Notes: generated by a model from the letters alone, not told the origin. DNA of 64,000 nt from Brevundimonas vitisensis (GCF_016656965.1 NZ_CP067977.1:1-64000); one strand, 5' to 3'; positions 9,468 to 18,781 are shown, counted from the first letter of the stretch. A program made the numbers and translations.

Positions 9468-9680
9468 ATGGCCGACCATTACCCAGACGGTATGGGGTAC
9501 GAGCTGGGCAAGCTGAGTTCTGGAGCCAGCAATCTGGCCATCATTCTCGGCTTCAACATCTATGGGTCCGACATGCCCCCCGCCGGAACGTGAACAGCCG
9601 TCGAGCAGGATTGGTACGTCTTCGAATCCAATTTGCGCAAGACGCCTGATCGACGACTAGCCGTCCCCGCCCAGCCGTGA
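9468..9680 (+). pseudogene. Possible decayed small gene
   Basis: An open frame from the ATG at 9468 gives about 41 residues (DGMGYELGKLSSGASNLAI is the most protein-like part), meets TGA at 9591-9593, and continues in the same frame with EQDWYVFESNLRKTPDRRL to 9680. The two halves look like one interrupted protein. I do not recognise the family, and the call rests only on composition and frame continuity. Confidence 0.25.
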
Positions 9681-9870
9681 GATAGTCCGCCTGCCTCTGT
9701 GAAGTTTAGCCACAGATCGGAGGTGCGCCGCTGCGCTCGAACACAGGTCCGCTCTGTCGGGCGGCCTGCTCAATACAATACCCTCGGGGAATAGGCAGGA
9801 CGCGCCTTCCCTGTGTTCGCGCGTGGCTAACCGTCCCGGCAACCGCCGGGCGCAGACACGGGGACGACTT

Positions 9871-10263
9871 TTGAACCGACACCTGATGGTGGCCGGCGTC
9901 TTGATGGTGCTTGGCCTAACGACCTGCTATGGGGCGCAGTCGACGACGACCCCACAAACCGAACAGCAGCAGGTCCAGGACTTGCCTGGATTCAAGGCTG
10001 GCTACGAAGTAGCGGCGGGGCACTCGATGGATGCGAAGCGCTTTACGAAGGCCGAATTCTCGAACCACGTTTATAATCGCACGAAGGCGCAAATCCGCGC
10101 TGAGTTCGGGTCGCCGGATTTGGTTCAGGAGTACAGCGACAGCTGGGTTTACACCCGGCTGGCGGTCTTCGACGCCGATGCTGGAACGCGCGCTCAGACA
10201 GTCACGGTCCAGTTCACCGGGCTGCCGAGCCCAGATGATGTCGCAGTGGATGTCAGATTTTGA
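9871..10263 (+). CDS. Lipoprotein, BamE/OmlA-like size, unknown function
   Basis: About 130 residues beginning with a lipoprotein signal: hydrophobic stretch LMVAGVLMVLGLTTCYG with a lipobox-like LTTC. The mature part (NRTKAQIRAEFGSPDLVQEY then SWVYTRL) resembles small SmpA/BamE-like outer-membrane lipoproteins in spacing, but that is a weak resemblance. The TTG at 9871 gives a good signal peptide; an ATG at 9886 is an alternative, and the GTG at 9823 would place a long basic tail before the signal. Confidence 0.6.
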   Translation: MNRHLMVAGVLMVLGLTTCYGAQSTTTPQTEQQQVQDLPGFKAGYEVAAGHSMDAKRFTKAEFSNHVYNRTKAQIRAEFGSPDLVQEYSDSWVYTRLAVFDADAGTRAQTVTVQFTGLPSPDDVAVDVRF

Positions 10264-10852
10264 CCGAAGGGCGGTGAACACCGTCTCAGAAGGAGAGCCA
10301 AAACGCCCTGTCAGGGCCTGTGTCGTGAACCAACCAGACCGCGCCATACGGTTCCCGGCAGCCCAGATCGATGTCCCCCGGAGGTCGGAGCGCCTTTGAC
10401 CAGTGCGCGTTAGGTCGAGACCTCTCCACAGGACACGACCATGAGCCAAACCCTTAAGACCACCTTCGCCACCCGTCGGGACGCCGAGCCACGCCCTCGC
10501 TTGACACCTCATACCCGTCGATCTCGTACGTGGGGTCCTGAGCCAGCGCGTCCGACGGAGCGCCGACGCAGAACATGATCGCCGACAGGACCAGGACGGC
10601 ACGTATTGATGGACGCTTGGGGTACTCCTCGCTGCAGGCGGCGATGCCCCACCTTTGAGCTGCTCGCCAGCACCCGAGAGGTCTACGTCGGATTTCGTCA
10701 GGCAATTCATCTCGCCTTGGATGCGAGAGAAGAGCATCAAGAGTCACAAGGCGGTTGCTAACACTTCGACGGAAGCGACGTTGGAGGCGCGGACTCCCCG
10801 CTCTGAGTGCGACGCATCGCGCGCGGTGCGGATGAAAATGAAGGGACGACTC
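10264..10852. other. Gene-poor stretch with a possible signal-peptide remnant
   Basis: No firm gene in about 590 bases. On the minus strand, 10454 to about 10615 encodes a clean-looking signal peptide (RAVLVLSAIMFCVGAPSDAL followed by AQDPTY) and a short tail, but there is no credible start codon in front of it. It may be a gene remnant. Confidence 0.3.
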
Positions 10853-11293
10853 ATGGGTGTATTGAGCAACGCAATCATCTCGATCGCATTTATGGGCGAT
10901 ACTCTGGTTGGGCTCGCGCCTCGTGAAGCCGCTTTGTGGATTTTGAGTGAGCGTCCGGGTGGGGGCGACTATATCTCAGACGCCGTCGTGCTCGGGGAGG
11001 GAACTTGGACGGCATGGACCTGGGCGGTGTCGACGAGCGCAGCCTATCCCGACGAGGTCATAGCTTTTCAAAATCGATACGACTGCAGGTCAGGGCTATT
11101 CACAAGGCTTCGTCAAGAACACTACGTGGCAGGAGAACTTGTTGAAGTGTCGGCGGAGCCCTCACCCCCACGTCCGCCCCATATGCTGGAAGTCGAAGCT
11201 CGCGTGATGCAGGAACTGTGCACCGGTCGCTCTGCGCCCAGACAGATGCGGCCGAACCTTGCTGATGCGCGCAGGCGGGCGGCATCTTTCTGA
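10853..11293 (+). CDS. Hypothetical protein
   Basis: About 146 residues from the ATG at 10853, which has AAGGGA seven bases upstream; earlier in-frame ATGs at 10832 and 10838 have none. The N-terminus is weakly hydrophobic. The body (IAFQNRYDCRSGLFTRLRQE, then an SPPRPP segment and a final Cys near the C-terminus) resembles small secreted adhesin-E-like hypothetical proteins with paired cysteines. No function assigned. Confidence 0.5.
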   Translation: MGVLSNAIISIAFMGDTLVGLAPREAALWILSERPGGGDYISDAVVLGEGTWTAWTWAVSTSAAYPDEVIAFQNRYDCRSGLFTRLRQEHYVAGELVEVSAEPSPPRPPHMLEVEARVMQELCTGRSAPRQMRPNLADARRRAASF

Positions 11294-11594
11294 CCGAATA
11301 AGATATTGGGCGTCGGTACCACCGAGGTGCGCAAACCCCGAGCCGGCGAGTGATTTTACTACGTGTGGCCAAGTTAGCGAAGAGTTGGCCGATCTCTAAT
11401 TCGCCGTAAATGGTAGACGACGGCCATGTGAAAATGTGCCATCCCCTTTGCGAAGCGATGGTCCGGCCGCGCACCAGCGTGTTGCGGGGCTACTACGCTC
11501 GCCGCTTGGCATCAGCATACTCCCCGTTGGTCCGAGTTCGGCCGCTTCGGTCAGAATGAACGATCCATTGTAAACGGTGTGAGCGATCTCTGGC
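11294..11594. other. Intergenic stretch, nothing recognised
   Basis: About 300 bases between two convergent genes. I see no gene and no clear terminator hairpin. Confidence 0.4.
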
Positions 11595-13193
11595 TCAGGT
11601 CGCGATGTCGAAGCTGTCCGCCCGTGCGAGTCGCCATGCGGCACCATAGAAGTCCCTGTCGGAGTCGCCTGCCAACAGCTCACCTTTCTCGAGAAAAATG
11701 TGCAGCTGCGAGAACAGTCTGATCTCGGTCAGACTGACGCGACGGACGAGATGGTGCGGCCCAAGTCTGCTCGGATGGTGCAGGCCTGCTGCAGCGATCA
11801 TCTCGGACAGGGCCAGCAAGGTGTTCCGATGGAAGTTGTGCACGCGATCGGCCTTGTCGCTGACCACGAGCGCGCGCTGACGCATGGGATCCTGAGTAGC
11901 GACGCCGGTCGGACATTGATTCGTATGGCACGACAGTGACTGGATGCAACCGATGGCGAACATGAAGCCGCGGCCCGCATTGGTCCAATCCGCGCCGAGC
12001 GCCATGACCGTCGCGATATCGAAAGCGCTGACGATCTTGCCGGCAGCGCCGATCTTGATCTGGTCGCGCAAGCCCGCGCCCACAAGCGTGTTGTGGGCGA
12101 AGAGCAGGCTCTCGCGAAGCGGCATGCCAAGATGGTCTGCAAATTCGAGGGGCGCTGCTCCCGTCCCTCCCTCGGCGCCGTCAACGACGATGTAGTCGGG
12201 AAGAATGCCGGTCTCTAGCATCGCCTTCACAATGCCCATGAATTCCCAAGGCTGACCCACGCACAGTTTGAACCCGACCGGCTTGCTGCCGGACAACTCG
12301 CGCAGTCGAGCGATGAAATGAACAAGCTCCAGCGGCGTGCTGAAGGCCGAATGCCCCGGGGGAGAAATACAATCGCGGCCGACGGGAATGCCGCGCGTGA
12401 GCGCGATTTCGGGGGTGACCTTCTCGCCAGGCAGAATCCCGCCTTTGCCAGGCTTGGCGCCCTGGCTGATCTTCAACTCAACCATGCGAACCTGGGGATC
12501 GGCGGCCTGCTCGGCGAACCGGTGGGGATCGAACCGACCTTGGTCGTCGCGACATCCGAAATAGCCGCTCCCGATCTCCCAGATGAGGTCGCCGCCGTAC
12601 TCGCGGTGATAGGGGCTGATGGAGCCCTCACCCGTGTCGTGAGCGAACCCTCCGAGCTTCGCACCCTTGTTGAGCGCGCGAATGGCGTTGGCGCTCAGTG
12701 CGCCAAAGCTCATGGCGGAGATATTGAAGATTGATGCGGAGTATGGCTGCCGACATGCTGCACCGCCGATCGAAACCCGGAAAGACCCGGGATCCGCTGA
12801 GGGGACGGGTCTGGTGGAGTGCGCGATGAATTCGTAGCCGTTCTCGTACACGTTCAGAAGGGTGCCGAACGGACGATCACTGACTTCATTTTTGGCGCGC
12901 GCATACACAAGCGAGCGCTGGCTGCGGGAAAACGGCGTCTCCTCGTGTTCGTCTTCGAAGAGGTACTGCCTGATGCCAGGGCGGATACCCTCGAAGAACC
13001 AGCGAAGCCGGCCCACGAGCGGGTAGTTGCGTCTGACCGAATGCGCCGGCTGGCCCAAATCGTAAAGCCCGAGCGCAGACAGGACCGCCGCCGAGGCGAG
13101 TACGGCCCAGGCCCAGCTGGCGGGAAGCGCCGGGATGGCCAGCAGCACTGAGGCCAGGCTTGCCGCGAGAGGAGCAAAGCGAATGGAGGACAC
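11595..13193 (-). CDS. FMN-binding glutamate synthase-family protein
   Basis: A 532-residue stand-alone version of the FMN/iron-sulfur domain of the glutamate synthase large subunit. Two N-terminal hydrophobic segments (about 8-27 and 28-45) suggest a membrane anchor. Domain hallmarks: MSFGALSANAIRALNKGAKL, ISQGAKPGKGGILPGEKV, VDGAEGGTGAAPLEF and the Cys-rich SLSCHTNQCPTGVATQ. The glutaminase domain is absent, so it is unlikely to be a complete glutamate synthase. Orphan proteins of this type are common in proteobacteria and their substrate is unknown. Confidence 0.88.
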   Translation of the reverse strand: MSSIRFAPLAASLASVLLAIPALPASWAWAVLASAAVLSALGLYDLGQPAHSVRRNYPLVGRLRWFFEGIRPGIRQYLFEDEHEETPFSRSQRSLVYARAKNEVSDRPFGTLLNVYENGYEFIAHSTRPVPSADPGSFRVSIGGAACRQPYSASIFNISAMSFGALSANAIRALNKGAKLGGFAHDTGEGSISPYHREYGGDLIWEIGSGYFGCRDDQGRFDPHRFAEQAADPQVRMVELKISQGAKPGKGGILPGEKVTPEIALTRGIPVGRDCISPPGHSAFSTPLELVHFIARLRELSGSKPVGFKLCVGQPWEFMGIVKAMLETGILPDYIVVDGAEGGTGAAPLEFADHLGMPLRESLLFAHNTLVGAGLRDQIKIGAAGKIVSAFDIATVMALGADWTNAGRGFMFAIGCIQSLSCHTNQCPTGVATQDPMRQRALVVSDKADRVHNFHRNTLLALSEMIAAAGLHHPSRLGPHHLVRRVSLTEIRLFSQLHIFLEKGELLAGDSDRDFYGAAWRLARADSFDIAT

Positions 13194-13350
13194 GAGAAAC
13201 TCCTACCTCAATGCAGAGGCGTACTGTGGACTCGCCAAGATGAAGTCCACACCGGCAAAAGAAGCGGTCGGGCCCTTCGAGATCATCGCAGCTATGCCGC
13301 GCGTCTGGCCGGCGAACAGGTCTTAAGAAATGGCGGTCCGATACGTCGGC

Positions 13351-13527
13351 TCAGATCAATTGAGCTGCGAAAATCAGACCGAGCATGACCGCAGCCAGCA
13401 ATGAAAAGACGATCCAGCGTATAGTCGAGCGAGGCTTATTGACCTTGAGCCTCGAAAGGCTGCTTGCATAGAATGGCGGTCTTGGATGGCCGACCTCTGT
13501 GCCGACGATATTGTGTCGTCCTCTCAT
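13351..13527 (-). CDS. Small single-span membrane protein (rnk operon copy 1, third gene)
   Basis: 58 residues: a conserved head (MRGRHNIVGTEVGHPRPPFY) and one C-terminal membrane span (WIVFSLLAAVMLGLIFAAQL). The ATG overlaps the stop of the previous gene by ATGA, indicating translational coupling. A paralogue with the same head lies at 38040-38210. Function unknown; it is the last gene of a three-gene operon that occurs twice in this window. Confidence 0.65.
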   Translation of the reverse strand: MRGRHNIVGTEVGHPRPPFYASSLSRLKVNKPRSTIRWIVFSLLAAVMLGLIFAAQLI

Positions 13528-14114
13528 GACGTGCCTCTGCCGACAAAGGGAGCGACCCATCGGGCCAGGATCCGCAAGGGCCCATCGCCCGAGTGCGCCT
13601 CAACGCGTTCAAGCAACTTCGGGACCGAGCAGAGCATCGCCAGGCGGACTTTGTCACCAGCAGGAATGGCCGGATGATCCCACAGGATCTCCTGGAGAGC
13701 GGCCTCCTGACGTATCCGTTGCGGCAGGAGGTCATAGCGAGTGTCACGGTCGAGCTGCCGCGCAGTCCGTTCCTCGATCCTGACGACCAGAGCTTCGGTT
13801 TCCGAAGCGTGGTGCGGCGCATGCCGGAAAACACGCTTCGCAATCACCGCCCGCTCCTCAGGCGGCACGGATGTGTCGACCAGCGGTTCGGGGCCGTCGG
13901 GATCTCGAACGCCCTTCTCCAGCGCGAGGGACATCAACTGGTCTCGGCCAATGGGGGAGAACGCGAGTTCGGCCGCCTTGCCCAAGATCAGGTCCGCATG
14001 ACACTCGCCGGGGCGGCGGGCTTCCAGGTCGACTCGTTCCCACCACGCCGCGCTTATCGCTTCTGACGCGGCGGCCTCCAGCAACATCGCGTCGCTAGCT
14101 CGCATGCGCGTCAT
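13524..14114 (-). CDS. Conserved hypothetical (rnk operon copy 1, second gene)
   Basis: A 196-residue, largely helical, acidic protein without membrane spans or signal. It is clearly paralogous to 38207-38803 (shared blocks WERVDLEARRPG, SPIGRDQLMSLALEKG, LQEILWDHPAIPA, RLAMLCSVPKL). It overlaps the Rnk-like gene by 20 bases and the small membrane gene by 4. I know no named family; conservation of the trio suggests a partner of the Rnk-like protein. Confidence 0.7.
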   Translation of the reverse strand: MTRMRASDAMLLEAAASEAISAAWWERVDLEARRPGECHADLILGKAAELAFSPIGRDQLMSLALEKGVRDPDGPEPLVDTSVPPEERAVIAKRVFRHAPHHASETEALVVRIEERTARQLDRDTRYDLLPQRIRQEAALQEILWDHPAIPAGDKVRLAMLCSVPKLLERVEAHSGDGPLRILARWVAPFVGRGTS

Positions 14115-14514
14115 GAGAATTCACCACGTCCAGAACCTTCAACCGGTGCGGTCGGCCCTTATCGTCGATCCAGCCGAACTCAGCCCCGGCAGCCAGGCCG
14201 AGCAGGGAGGCGCCGACCAGACTGAGGATCGAAACCCAGCGCTTGTCGATATCTGCGTCACCCGGCAATACCAGCCGGATTTCACGGATTTGCCCGCTGC
14301 TGTGGTCCTCGTAGGTGACCCAACTGCCGATCCGGCAGAATGGTCGCGTGTCCGAGGTCTCGTCCACCATTACGGCCCGGTCGAGCTCATCCTCGAGCAG
14401 CATCGCCGCGGCCGAGGTCGGCACGCTGCCGATCATCGCGGCGAGTATTGCGCGGTCCTGAGTGGTGATCAGCAGCCGAGGCTTTCTGATCGCTTTTGAC
14501 CGGGTCTTTGTCAT
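14095..14514 (-). CDS. Rnk/GreA-B C-terminal-domain protein (copy 1)
   Basis: 139 residues. The C-terminal half matches the FKBP-like domain of GreA/GreB and Rnk (GSWVTYEDHSSGQIREIRLV, ISLSLVG-type strand, GRPHRLKVLDVV). The long N-terminal coiled coil of GreA is absent, so it resembles Rnk, which binds RNA polymerase without cleaving RNA. N-terminus is basic (MTKTRSKAIRKPRLLIT). First gene of the trio; a paralogue at 38778-39197 is roughly two-thirds identical by eye. A conserved structured segment lies about 160 bases upstream of both copies. Confidence 0.82.
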   Translation of the reverse strand: MTKTRSKAIRKPRLLITTQDRAILAAMIGSVPTSAAAMLLEDELDRAVMVDETSDTRPFCRIGSWVTYEDHSSGQIREIRLVLPGDADIDKRWVSILSLVGASLLGLAAGAEFGWIDDKGRPHRLKVLDVVNSHDAHAS

Positions 14515-14672
14515 GACGAATGTCCTTGTCGCCTACGGCCCAAACACGGCACGATCTGGCCGCACCGAGCGGCGCAGAGGCTGACTAAATGTGAGAAAGA
14601 ATTAGCAAGCGCGACATCACGCCGCCAGCGTTACCGAGCTGGCGTTCACTCTGAAACTCGCGCGAGAAAGTA

Positions 14673-14797
14673 GTCCCCAAACCCTGAGCGTTCGCTCAAT
14701 ACGAGTTCGGGGCTAGACGCCTCCGACGAAACGTCCTGCGTGAAGCGTATTCCGCATATGTACGGCGCATTTCCACATTACGAGACCGATTGTGCGC
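14673..14797 (-). promoter_or_regulatory. Conserved leader/promoter segment upstream of rnk-like copy 1
   Basis: This 125-base segment is closely similar to 39361-39484, upstream of rnk-like copy 2. Its proximal end forms a two-part hairpin on the minus strand: outer arms CCCCGAAC and GTTTGGGG, inner arms TTGAGC and GCTCAG around GAAC. In copy 2 the outer arm reads CCCCAAAC, so the pairing partner is kept (G-U here, A-U there). The distal part keeps GGAAATGCGCC and GGAATACGCTTCACGC, a plausible promoter. Structure and function are inferred. Confidence 0.55.
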
Positions 14798-15127
14798 TTT
14801 TGCGCATGTTCGGTCAACTCTTCACACACCGCCGAACATTTGACCGTTCCACGACGCCTCAGTCGGCGAGGGGCTGCGGCAATGCGCATCCGGCCCAGCA
14901 CCCCTACTTCGCTTCCCGCCTCAGTTAGGGTCAGTGATGATGCGGAGGATAAACGAAGGCGGAGCCATGCGGCACATGGGCTAGAACAGGGTCTGAAAGC
15001 GGACTCAATCAAGGTCCGCTGGGAGCCACAGCCAACCGTTGGGTCCCCGACCCATTGCGGACGTCAGCGACCCGCCACTGCAGATAGCTTGAGGACCGAG
15101 ACGGATGATCTCTGAGTCCGGCAAGGC
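14798..15127. other. Intergenic stretch with GTCCGC-type palindrome remnants
   Basis: No supported gene. GTCCGC at 15014 and CGACCCATTGCGGAC at 15048-15062 are relatives of the 24-bp palindrome found repeatedly between 23.9 and 28.1 kb, but here the spacing is longer. Confidence 0.4.
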
Positions 15128-15159
15128 AAGCCTCCCGTGTTAACGCTCACGGGAGGCTT
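15128..15159. terminator. Terminator hairpin after the alternative oxidase gene
   Basis: AAGCCTCCCGTG and CACGGGAGGCTT form a perfect 12-bp stem around an 8-base loop. It lies just downstream of the oxidase stop codon and could act in both directions. Confidence 0.75.
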
Positions 15160-15182
15160 GGGCGCGGTTGGATAGAGTGGGA

Positions 15183-15872
15183 TCAGGCAGCGGCCTTCCA
15201 GGTCGGCTCCAGCGCCGCGTGCGGCGGGCAGGGCGCGACGGCCTGGATCGGTAGACCACCGAGTTCGTTGGCGTAGCCGTGGTTGACGTCGCGGTGGTGG
15301 GCCTCGTCGGCGCGGACGACCAGCACCACGTCGCGAAGCGTCGCGTCATCCCGCAGGCCCCAGTAGCGCTTGGCGATCTCCGGCGCCGGGACGTTCGGGC
15401 TGCGGCCCTCGTCGATCTCGGCGAGGTAGTGGGTGTAGCTGATCACCGCCTCCTCCTCGAAATAGCCGACCACGCGGTGAGCCGTCTTCGAGGAGACGAG
15501 GTAGAGGCCGAAGAAGAACAGGTAGAACACCCACTGTACGGAGACGATGACGAAGCGTTCGAACAGCGTCGGCTTCGAAATCTCGATGAAGGTCATCAGG
15601 TGCATGCGCTCGTTTTCGGCCTCGTCCATCAGGGTCTTAATCCACCCCTTGTCGTCGCACATTCGGCGCAGGCAGCTGAGGTGGTTGATGGTGGCCCCAA
15701 CCATGCCGGGCACCGCGGCGACGGTCTCCAGCACCACGGCCCGGTGACCGTAGCGTTTGGCGAAGAAGGTGTCGGCGCAGAAGCGCAGCAGCTTGGTGAA
15801 ACCGAAGGCCACCCGGTCCGACAGGCCCTTCGGCTGATGGTGGATCGAAAGGTCGACGAGGGGGGCGGTCAT
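15183..15872 (-). CDS. aox: Alternative oxidase (cyanide-insensitive ubiquinol oxidase)
   Basis: A 229-residue membrane-bound diiron oxidase that passes electrons from ubiquinol to oxygen without pumping protons. Iron ligand motifs are in place: LET (E49), NERMH (E88, H91), FEEEA (near 139-141) and [12 protein letters not shown] (E190, H193). A hydrophobic segment near 108-126 gives the monotopic membrane contact. The start at 15872 has AGGAG upstream; the open frame extends far further but that part is the antisense of fixL. It is divergent from fixLJ, so oxygen- or redox-dependent control is likely. Confidence 0.9.
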   Translation of the reverse strand: MTAPLVDLSIHHQPKGLSDRVAFGFTKLLRFCADTFFAKRYGHRAVVLETVAAVPGMVGATINHLSCLRRMCDDKGWIKTLMDEAENERMHLMTFIEISKPTLFERFVIVSVQWVFYLFFFGLYLVSSKTAHRVVGYFEEEAVISYTHYLAEIDEGRSPNVPAPEIAKRYWGLRDDATLRDVVLVVRADEAHHRDVNHGYANELGGLPIQAVAPCPPHAALEPTWKAAA

Positions 15873-16034
15873 GGCCTTGGCTCCTGATGATCCGGAGGTC
15901 GCTCCGGGCCGCTGCGGCGGCGTCTTGAACATGCAGTTGGTGTAGAAGCGTGCGGCCGAGGGCGGTATTCGGGTCTTCGCCCTAAGGAGAATCCCGGAGG
16001 CGCGGAGGCCGGCCGGACGGGGCAAGGAGCATCG

Positions 16035-17513
16035 ATGCGAGCCTTTCAGTCCCCGGAGACAGCGCCCTCGGCGCTCATCCGCCCGGCGTCCCCGTGGATC
16101 GCCGTTGCGGCGGCGGTTGTCGTCGCTCTGGTCGGCACCGGGCTGCGCACCGCCCTCGACGAGCGGATCGGCGACCACGGCGCGTTTCTGGTCTTTGTCC
16201 CCGCTGTGGTGGTCGGCGCCGCCATGGGCGGCTGGATTCCGGGAGCGGTGGCCGGGGTGATCGGTCTCTGCGCCGGGCTGCTGCTCTCGCCGGCCAGCCC
16301 GGCGCTCTGGATCGAGGCCGCCCTGTTCGTCGGCGTGGCGGCCGCCGTGACCGTGGGCGGCGAATGGTTCCAACGGGCCCACCGGGAACTCTCGGCGCGC
16401 GAGACCCACCTCCGGCTGATCCTGAACACCATTCCCGATGCGATGATCCTGATCGACGACGCCGGCGTGATCCGGGCCTTCAGCCCGACAGCCGAGCGGC
16501 TGTTCGGCTGGTCTGTCGACGAGGCCATCGGTCAGAATGTCAGCGTGCTGATGCCCTCGCCCCATCGCGAGGCGCACGACGGTTATCTGCAGCGCTATTA
16601 CCGCACAGGCGAGCGCCGCATCATCGGTCTAGGGCGGATCGTCGTCGGTCAGCGCAAGGACAGCTCGACCTTTCCGATGGAGCTCGCCGTCGGCGAGATG
16701 CGCACCGCCGAGGGCCGGTTTTTCACCGGTTTCGTGCGCGACCTGACCGAACGCCAGCAGGCCGAGGCCCGGATGCAGGAGCTGCAGAGCGACCTCGTGC
16801 GGGTTTCCCGCCTCACCGCTTTAGGCGAAATGGCCTCGGCGCTAGCGCACGAACTGAACCAGCCGCTCACCGCCATTTCCAACTATCTCAAAGGCTCGAA
16901 ACGGCTGCTGACCTCGAAGGGACTGGGGGAGGACCGGATCGCCACCGCGCTCGACCAAGCGGCGGATCAGGCCCTGCGGGCGGGCGTCATCATCCGACGC
17001 CTGCGCGAGTTCGTGTCGCGCGGCGAAACCGAACGGCGCATCGAGGACCTCCCGAAACTCATCGAGGAAGCCAGCGCCCTAGCCCTCGTCGGCGCGCGGG
17101 AGCACGGCGTTCGCGTACGGTTCACGATAGATCCTGCCGCCGACCGCGTGCTCGCCGATAAGGTGCAGATCCAACAGGTGCTGCTCAATCTGATCCGGAA
17201 CGGCATGGACGCCATGGAGGACTCGCCGAAGCGCGAGCTGGTCATCGCCGCGGCCCCCTTGGACGCCGAACTGATGCGAGTGTCGGTCTCGGATACCGGA
17301 GCGGGCGTGGACGACGACTTCGCGGATCAGCTGTTCCAGCCCTTCGTGACCAGCAAGAGGAGCGGGATGGGCGTGGGACTGTCCATTTCCCGAACCATCA
17401 TCGAGACTCATGGCGGACGCATCTGGTTCGAACCGAACCCGGGCGGCGGGACCGTCTTCCATTTCACGCTTCAGCGCGCCCGTATCGAGGAGGAGGCTGC
17501 CGATGGCGACTGA
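16035..17513 (+). CDS. fixL: FixL-like haem PAS sensor kinase
   Basis: 492 residues: hydrophobic N-terminal spans (about 20-110), a PAS domain (about 122-240) and a HisKA/HATPase module. The PAS domain matches oxygen-sensing FixL: proximal haem His in [10 protein letters not shown] (H181), the following Arg (R187) and the regulatory Arg in IIGLGR (R201). The phospho-acceptor is H272 in [11 protein letters not shown] and G boxes follow ([22 protein letters not shown]). CAAGGAGC precedes the ATG. It overlaps fixJ by 11 bases and is divergent from the alternative oxidase. Confidence 0.92.
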   Translation: MRAFQSPETAPSALIRPASPWIAVAAAVVVALVGTGLRTALDERIGDHGAFLVFVPAVVVGAAMGGWIPGAVAGVIGLCAGLLLSPASPALWIEAALFVGVAAAVTVGGEWFQRAHRELSARETHLRLILNTIPDAMILIDDAGVIRAFSPTAERLFGWSVDEAIGQNVSVLMPSPHREAHDGYLQRYYRTGERRIIGLGRIVVGQRKDSSTFPMELAVGEMRTAEGRFFTGFVRDLTERQQAEARMQELQSDLVRVSRLTALGEMASALAHELNQPLTAISNYLKGSKRLLTSKGLGEDRIATALDQAADQALRAGVIIRRLREFVSRGETERRIEDLPKLIEEASALALVGAREHGVRVRFTIDPAADRVLADKVQIQQVLLNLIRNGMDAMEDSPKRELVIAAAPLDAELMRVSVSDTGAGVDDDFADQLFQPFVTSKRSGMGVGLSISRTIIETHGGRIWFEPNPGGGTVFHFTLQRARIEEEAADGD

Positions 17514-18105
17514 CACCATCATTCACGTCATCGACGACGATGCGGCGGTGCGCGATTCCATCGCCTTCCTGCTGGAGACCGCCCACCTGACGACCCAGAC
17601 CTACGAGTCCGCTCTCGCCTTCCTCGCGGAGATCGATCGTCCGGCCGGTTGCATCGTGACCGACGTCCGCATGCCGGACATGACCGGCCTCGAACTTGCC
17701 CGCAGGCTCCGCGATAGCGGGTCGGTCGAGCCCGTCATCGTGATCACCGGACATGCCGATGTCCCCCTCGCGATCGAGGCGATGCGCGCCGGTGTCGTCG
17801 ACTTCATCGAAAAGCCCTTTGATGATGAGGTACTCCTCGCCTCAATTCAGCGCGTTCTGGAGCAGGCCAGTAAGGCGAGCTCCGCGGACGTCGAGCGCCG
17901 CGAGTTCGTCGCCAGGCTGGAGTCGCTGTCGCCCCGCGAACGTGACGTGGTGGACGGCCTGGTCAAGGGACACGCCAACAAGGTCATCGCCTTCGATCTC
18001 GGCATCAGCCCACGCACCGTCGAGGTTTACCGCGCGAACGCGATGACCAAGATGCAGGCCCGCAGCCTCTCGGAACTCATCAGGATGGTCATGACCGCCG
18101 GCTAG
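17503..18105 (+). CDS. fixJ: FixJ-family response regulator
   Basis: 200 residues. Receiver domain with acidic pocket (DDD at 11-13) and phospho-acceptor D54 in [12 protein letters not shown], conserved Thr and Lys later (VITGHAD, EKPFDD), then a LuxR-type HTH ([34 protein letters not shown]). The ATG overlaps the end of fixL and has GAGGAGG upstream. Expected to be phosphorylated by the adjacent kinase and to activate target promoters, plausibly the alternative oxidase. Confidence 0.92.
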   Translation: MATDTIIHVIDDDAAVRDSIAFLLETAHLTTQTYESALAFLAEIDRPAGCIVTDVRMPDMTGLELARRLRDSGSVEPVIVITGHADVPLAIEAMRAGVVDFIEKPFDDEVLLASIQRVLEQASKASSADVERREFVARLESLSPRERDVVDGLVKGHANKVIAFDLGISPRTVEVYRANAMTKMQARSLSELIRMVMTAG

Positions 18106-18257
18106 CCCAGCAGCGGACATTCACGCACGGCCGGGAGGGATACTTTGAATGCCTGCGGGGGACTTACCGCCTGTACGCATAGCGAGCTCCAATCGGGCCT
18201 GAACCTTGGAGTCTTGTCCAGCTTCCCGGTCAGCGCTGCGTAATGCCCGCCAGGGGG

Positions 18258-18318
18258 TTTTCGAACACCTAACTTCTGGTGTCGAAAATGCGCGGAGCCG
18301 CGATGCCGCGGCTCCGCG
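18258..18318. terminator. Tandem hairpins between fixJ and the SnoaL-like gene
   Basis: Two hairpins in series: TTTTCGAACACC with GGTGTCGAAAA (18258-18288, one bulge), then CGCGGAGCCGCG with CGCGGCTCCGCG (18291-18318, perfect 12-bp stem, 4-base loop). They lie between convergent genes and fit a bidirectional terminator. Confidence 0.7.
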
Positions 18319-18334
18319 TGTCCGGTTCCCGAGC

Positions 18335-18781
18335 CTACTCCGGCATCTTGGAGGAATGCAGATGGTCGATCTTCCAGTCGCCCTCCTCCCAGCGGTAGAC
18401 GAAGCTGTAACGAGCCTTCACGTCAGTCTTCGCCCCGCTCGTCGGATCCGTCAGGGTCACGGTCCAAGTGCCCACCCGCGTCGCCGTCCGGCAGTCGACT
18501 TCCACCGTCGAGGTGTCGATACGGCCTACGGGAGCGCCGCGCAGGAAGCCGACGAAATAGTCACGCACGGCGGCTGGCGTGGTGCGCGGGGTGTTCGAGA
18601 CGGTCGCGAGAAGAACGGGTTCGCGCGTGAACAGGGCCGTCACCGCGTCAGGGTCGCGCGTCGTCCAGGCGTCAGCGAAGCGCTGAAACTGGGCTTCGAC
18701 CTGGGCGGTCGTCACGGCGGGGCATTCCGACTCCGCCGCCGGAACGGCGAGGGTGGCGGCGGAAAGAATGGCGGCGATCAT
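18335..18781 (-). CDS. Secreted SnoaL/DUF4440-like protein
   Basis: 148 residues with an N-terminal signal peptide (MIAAILSAATLAVPAAESEC) and an NTF2-like fold: FQRFADAWTTRDPDAVTALF, then RYSFVYRWEEGDWKIDHLHS. The family includes cyclases, isomerases and many proteins without known activity. It is probably periplasmic. A conserved hairpin-containing sequence (18874-18915) sits about 95 bases upstream of its start. Confidence 0.75.
   Translation of the reverse strand: MIAAILSAATLAVPAAESECPAVTTAQVEAQFQRFADAWTTRDPDAVTALFTREPVLLATVSNTPRTTPAAVRDYFVGFLRGAPVGRIDTSTVEVDCRTATRVGTWTVTLTDPTSGAKTDVKARYSFVYRWEEGDWKIDHLHSSKMPE

Noticed and set aside
9916..10740. A 274-codon minus-strand frame
   Set aside because: It covers the lipoprotein gene on the other strand and has no protein-like pattern.
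15873..16577. N-terminal extension of the alternative oxidase frame
   Set aside because: The extension is antisense to fixL; AGGAG and family alignment place the oxidase start at 15872.
16035..17513. Suspicion that FixL had lost its haem ligand (Arg before IIGLGR)
   Set aside because: That position is not the proximal ligand; the haem His in the HDGYLQRY segment and both functional Arg are present.
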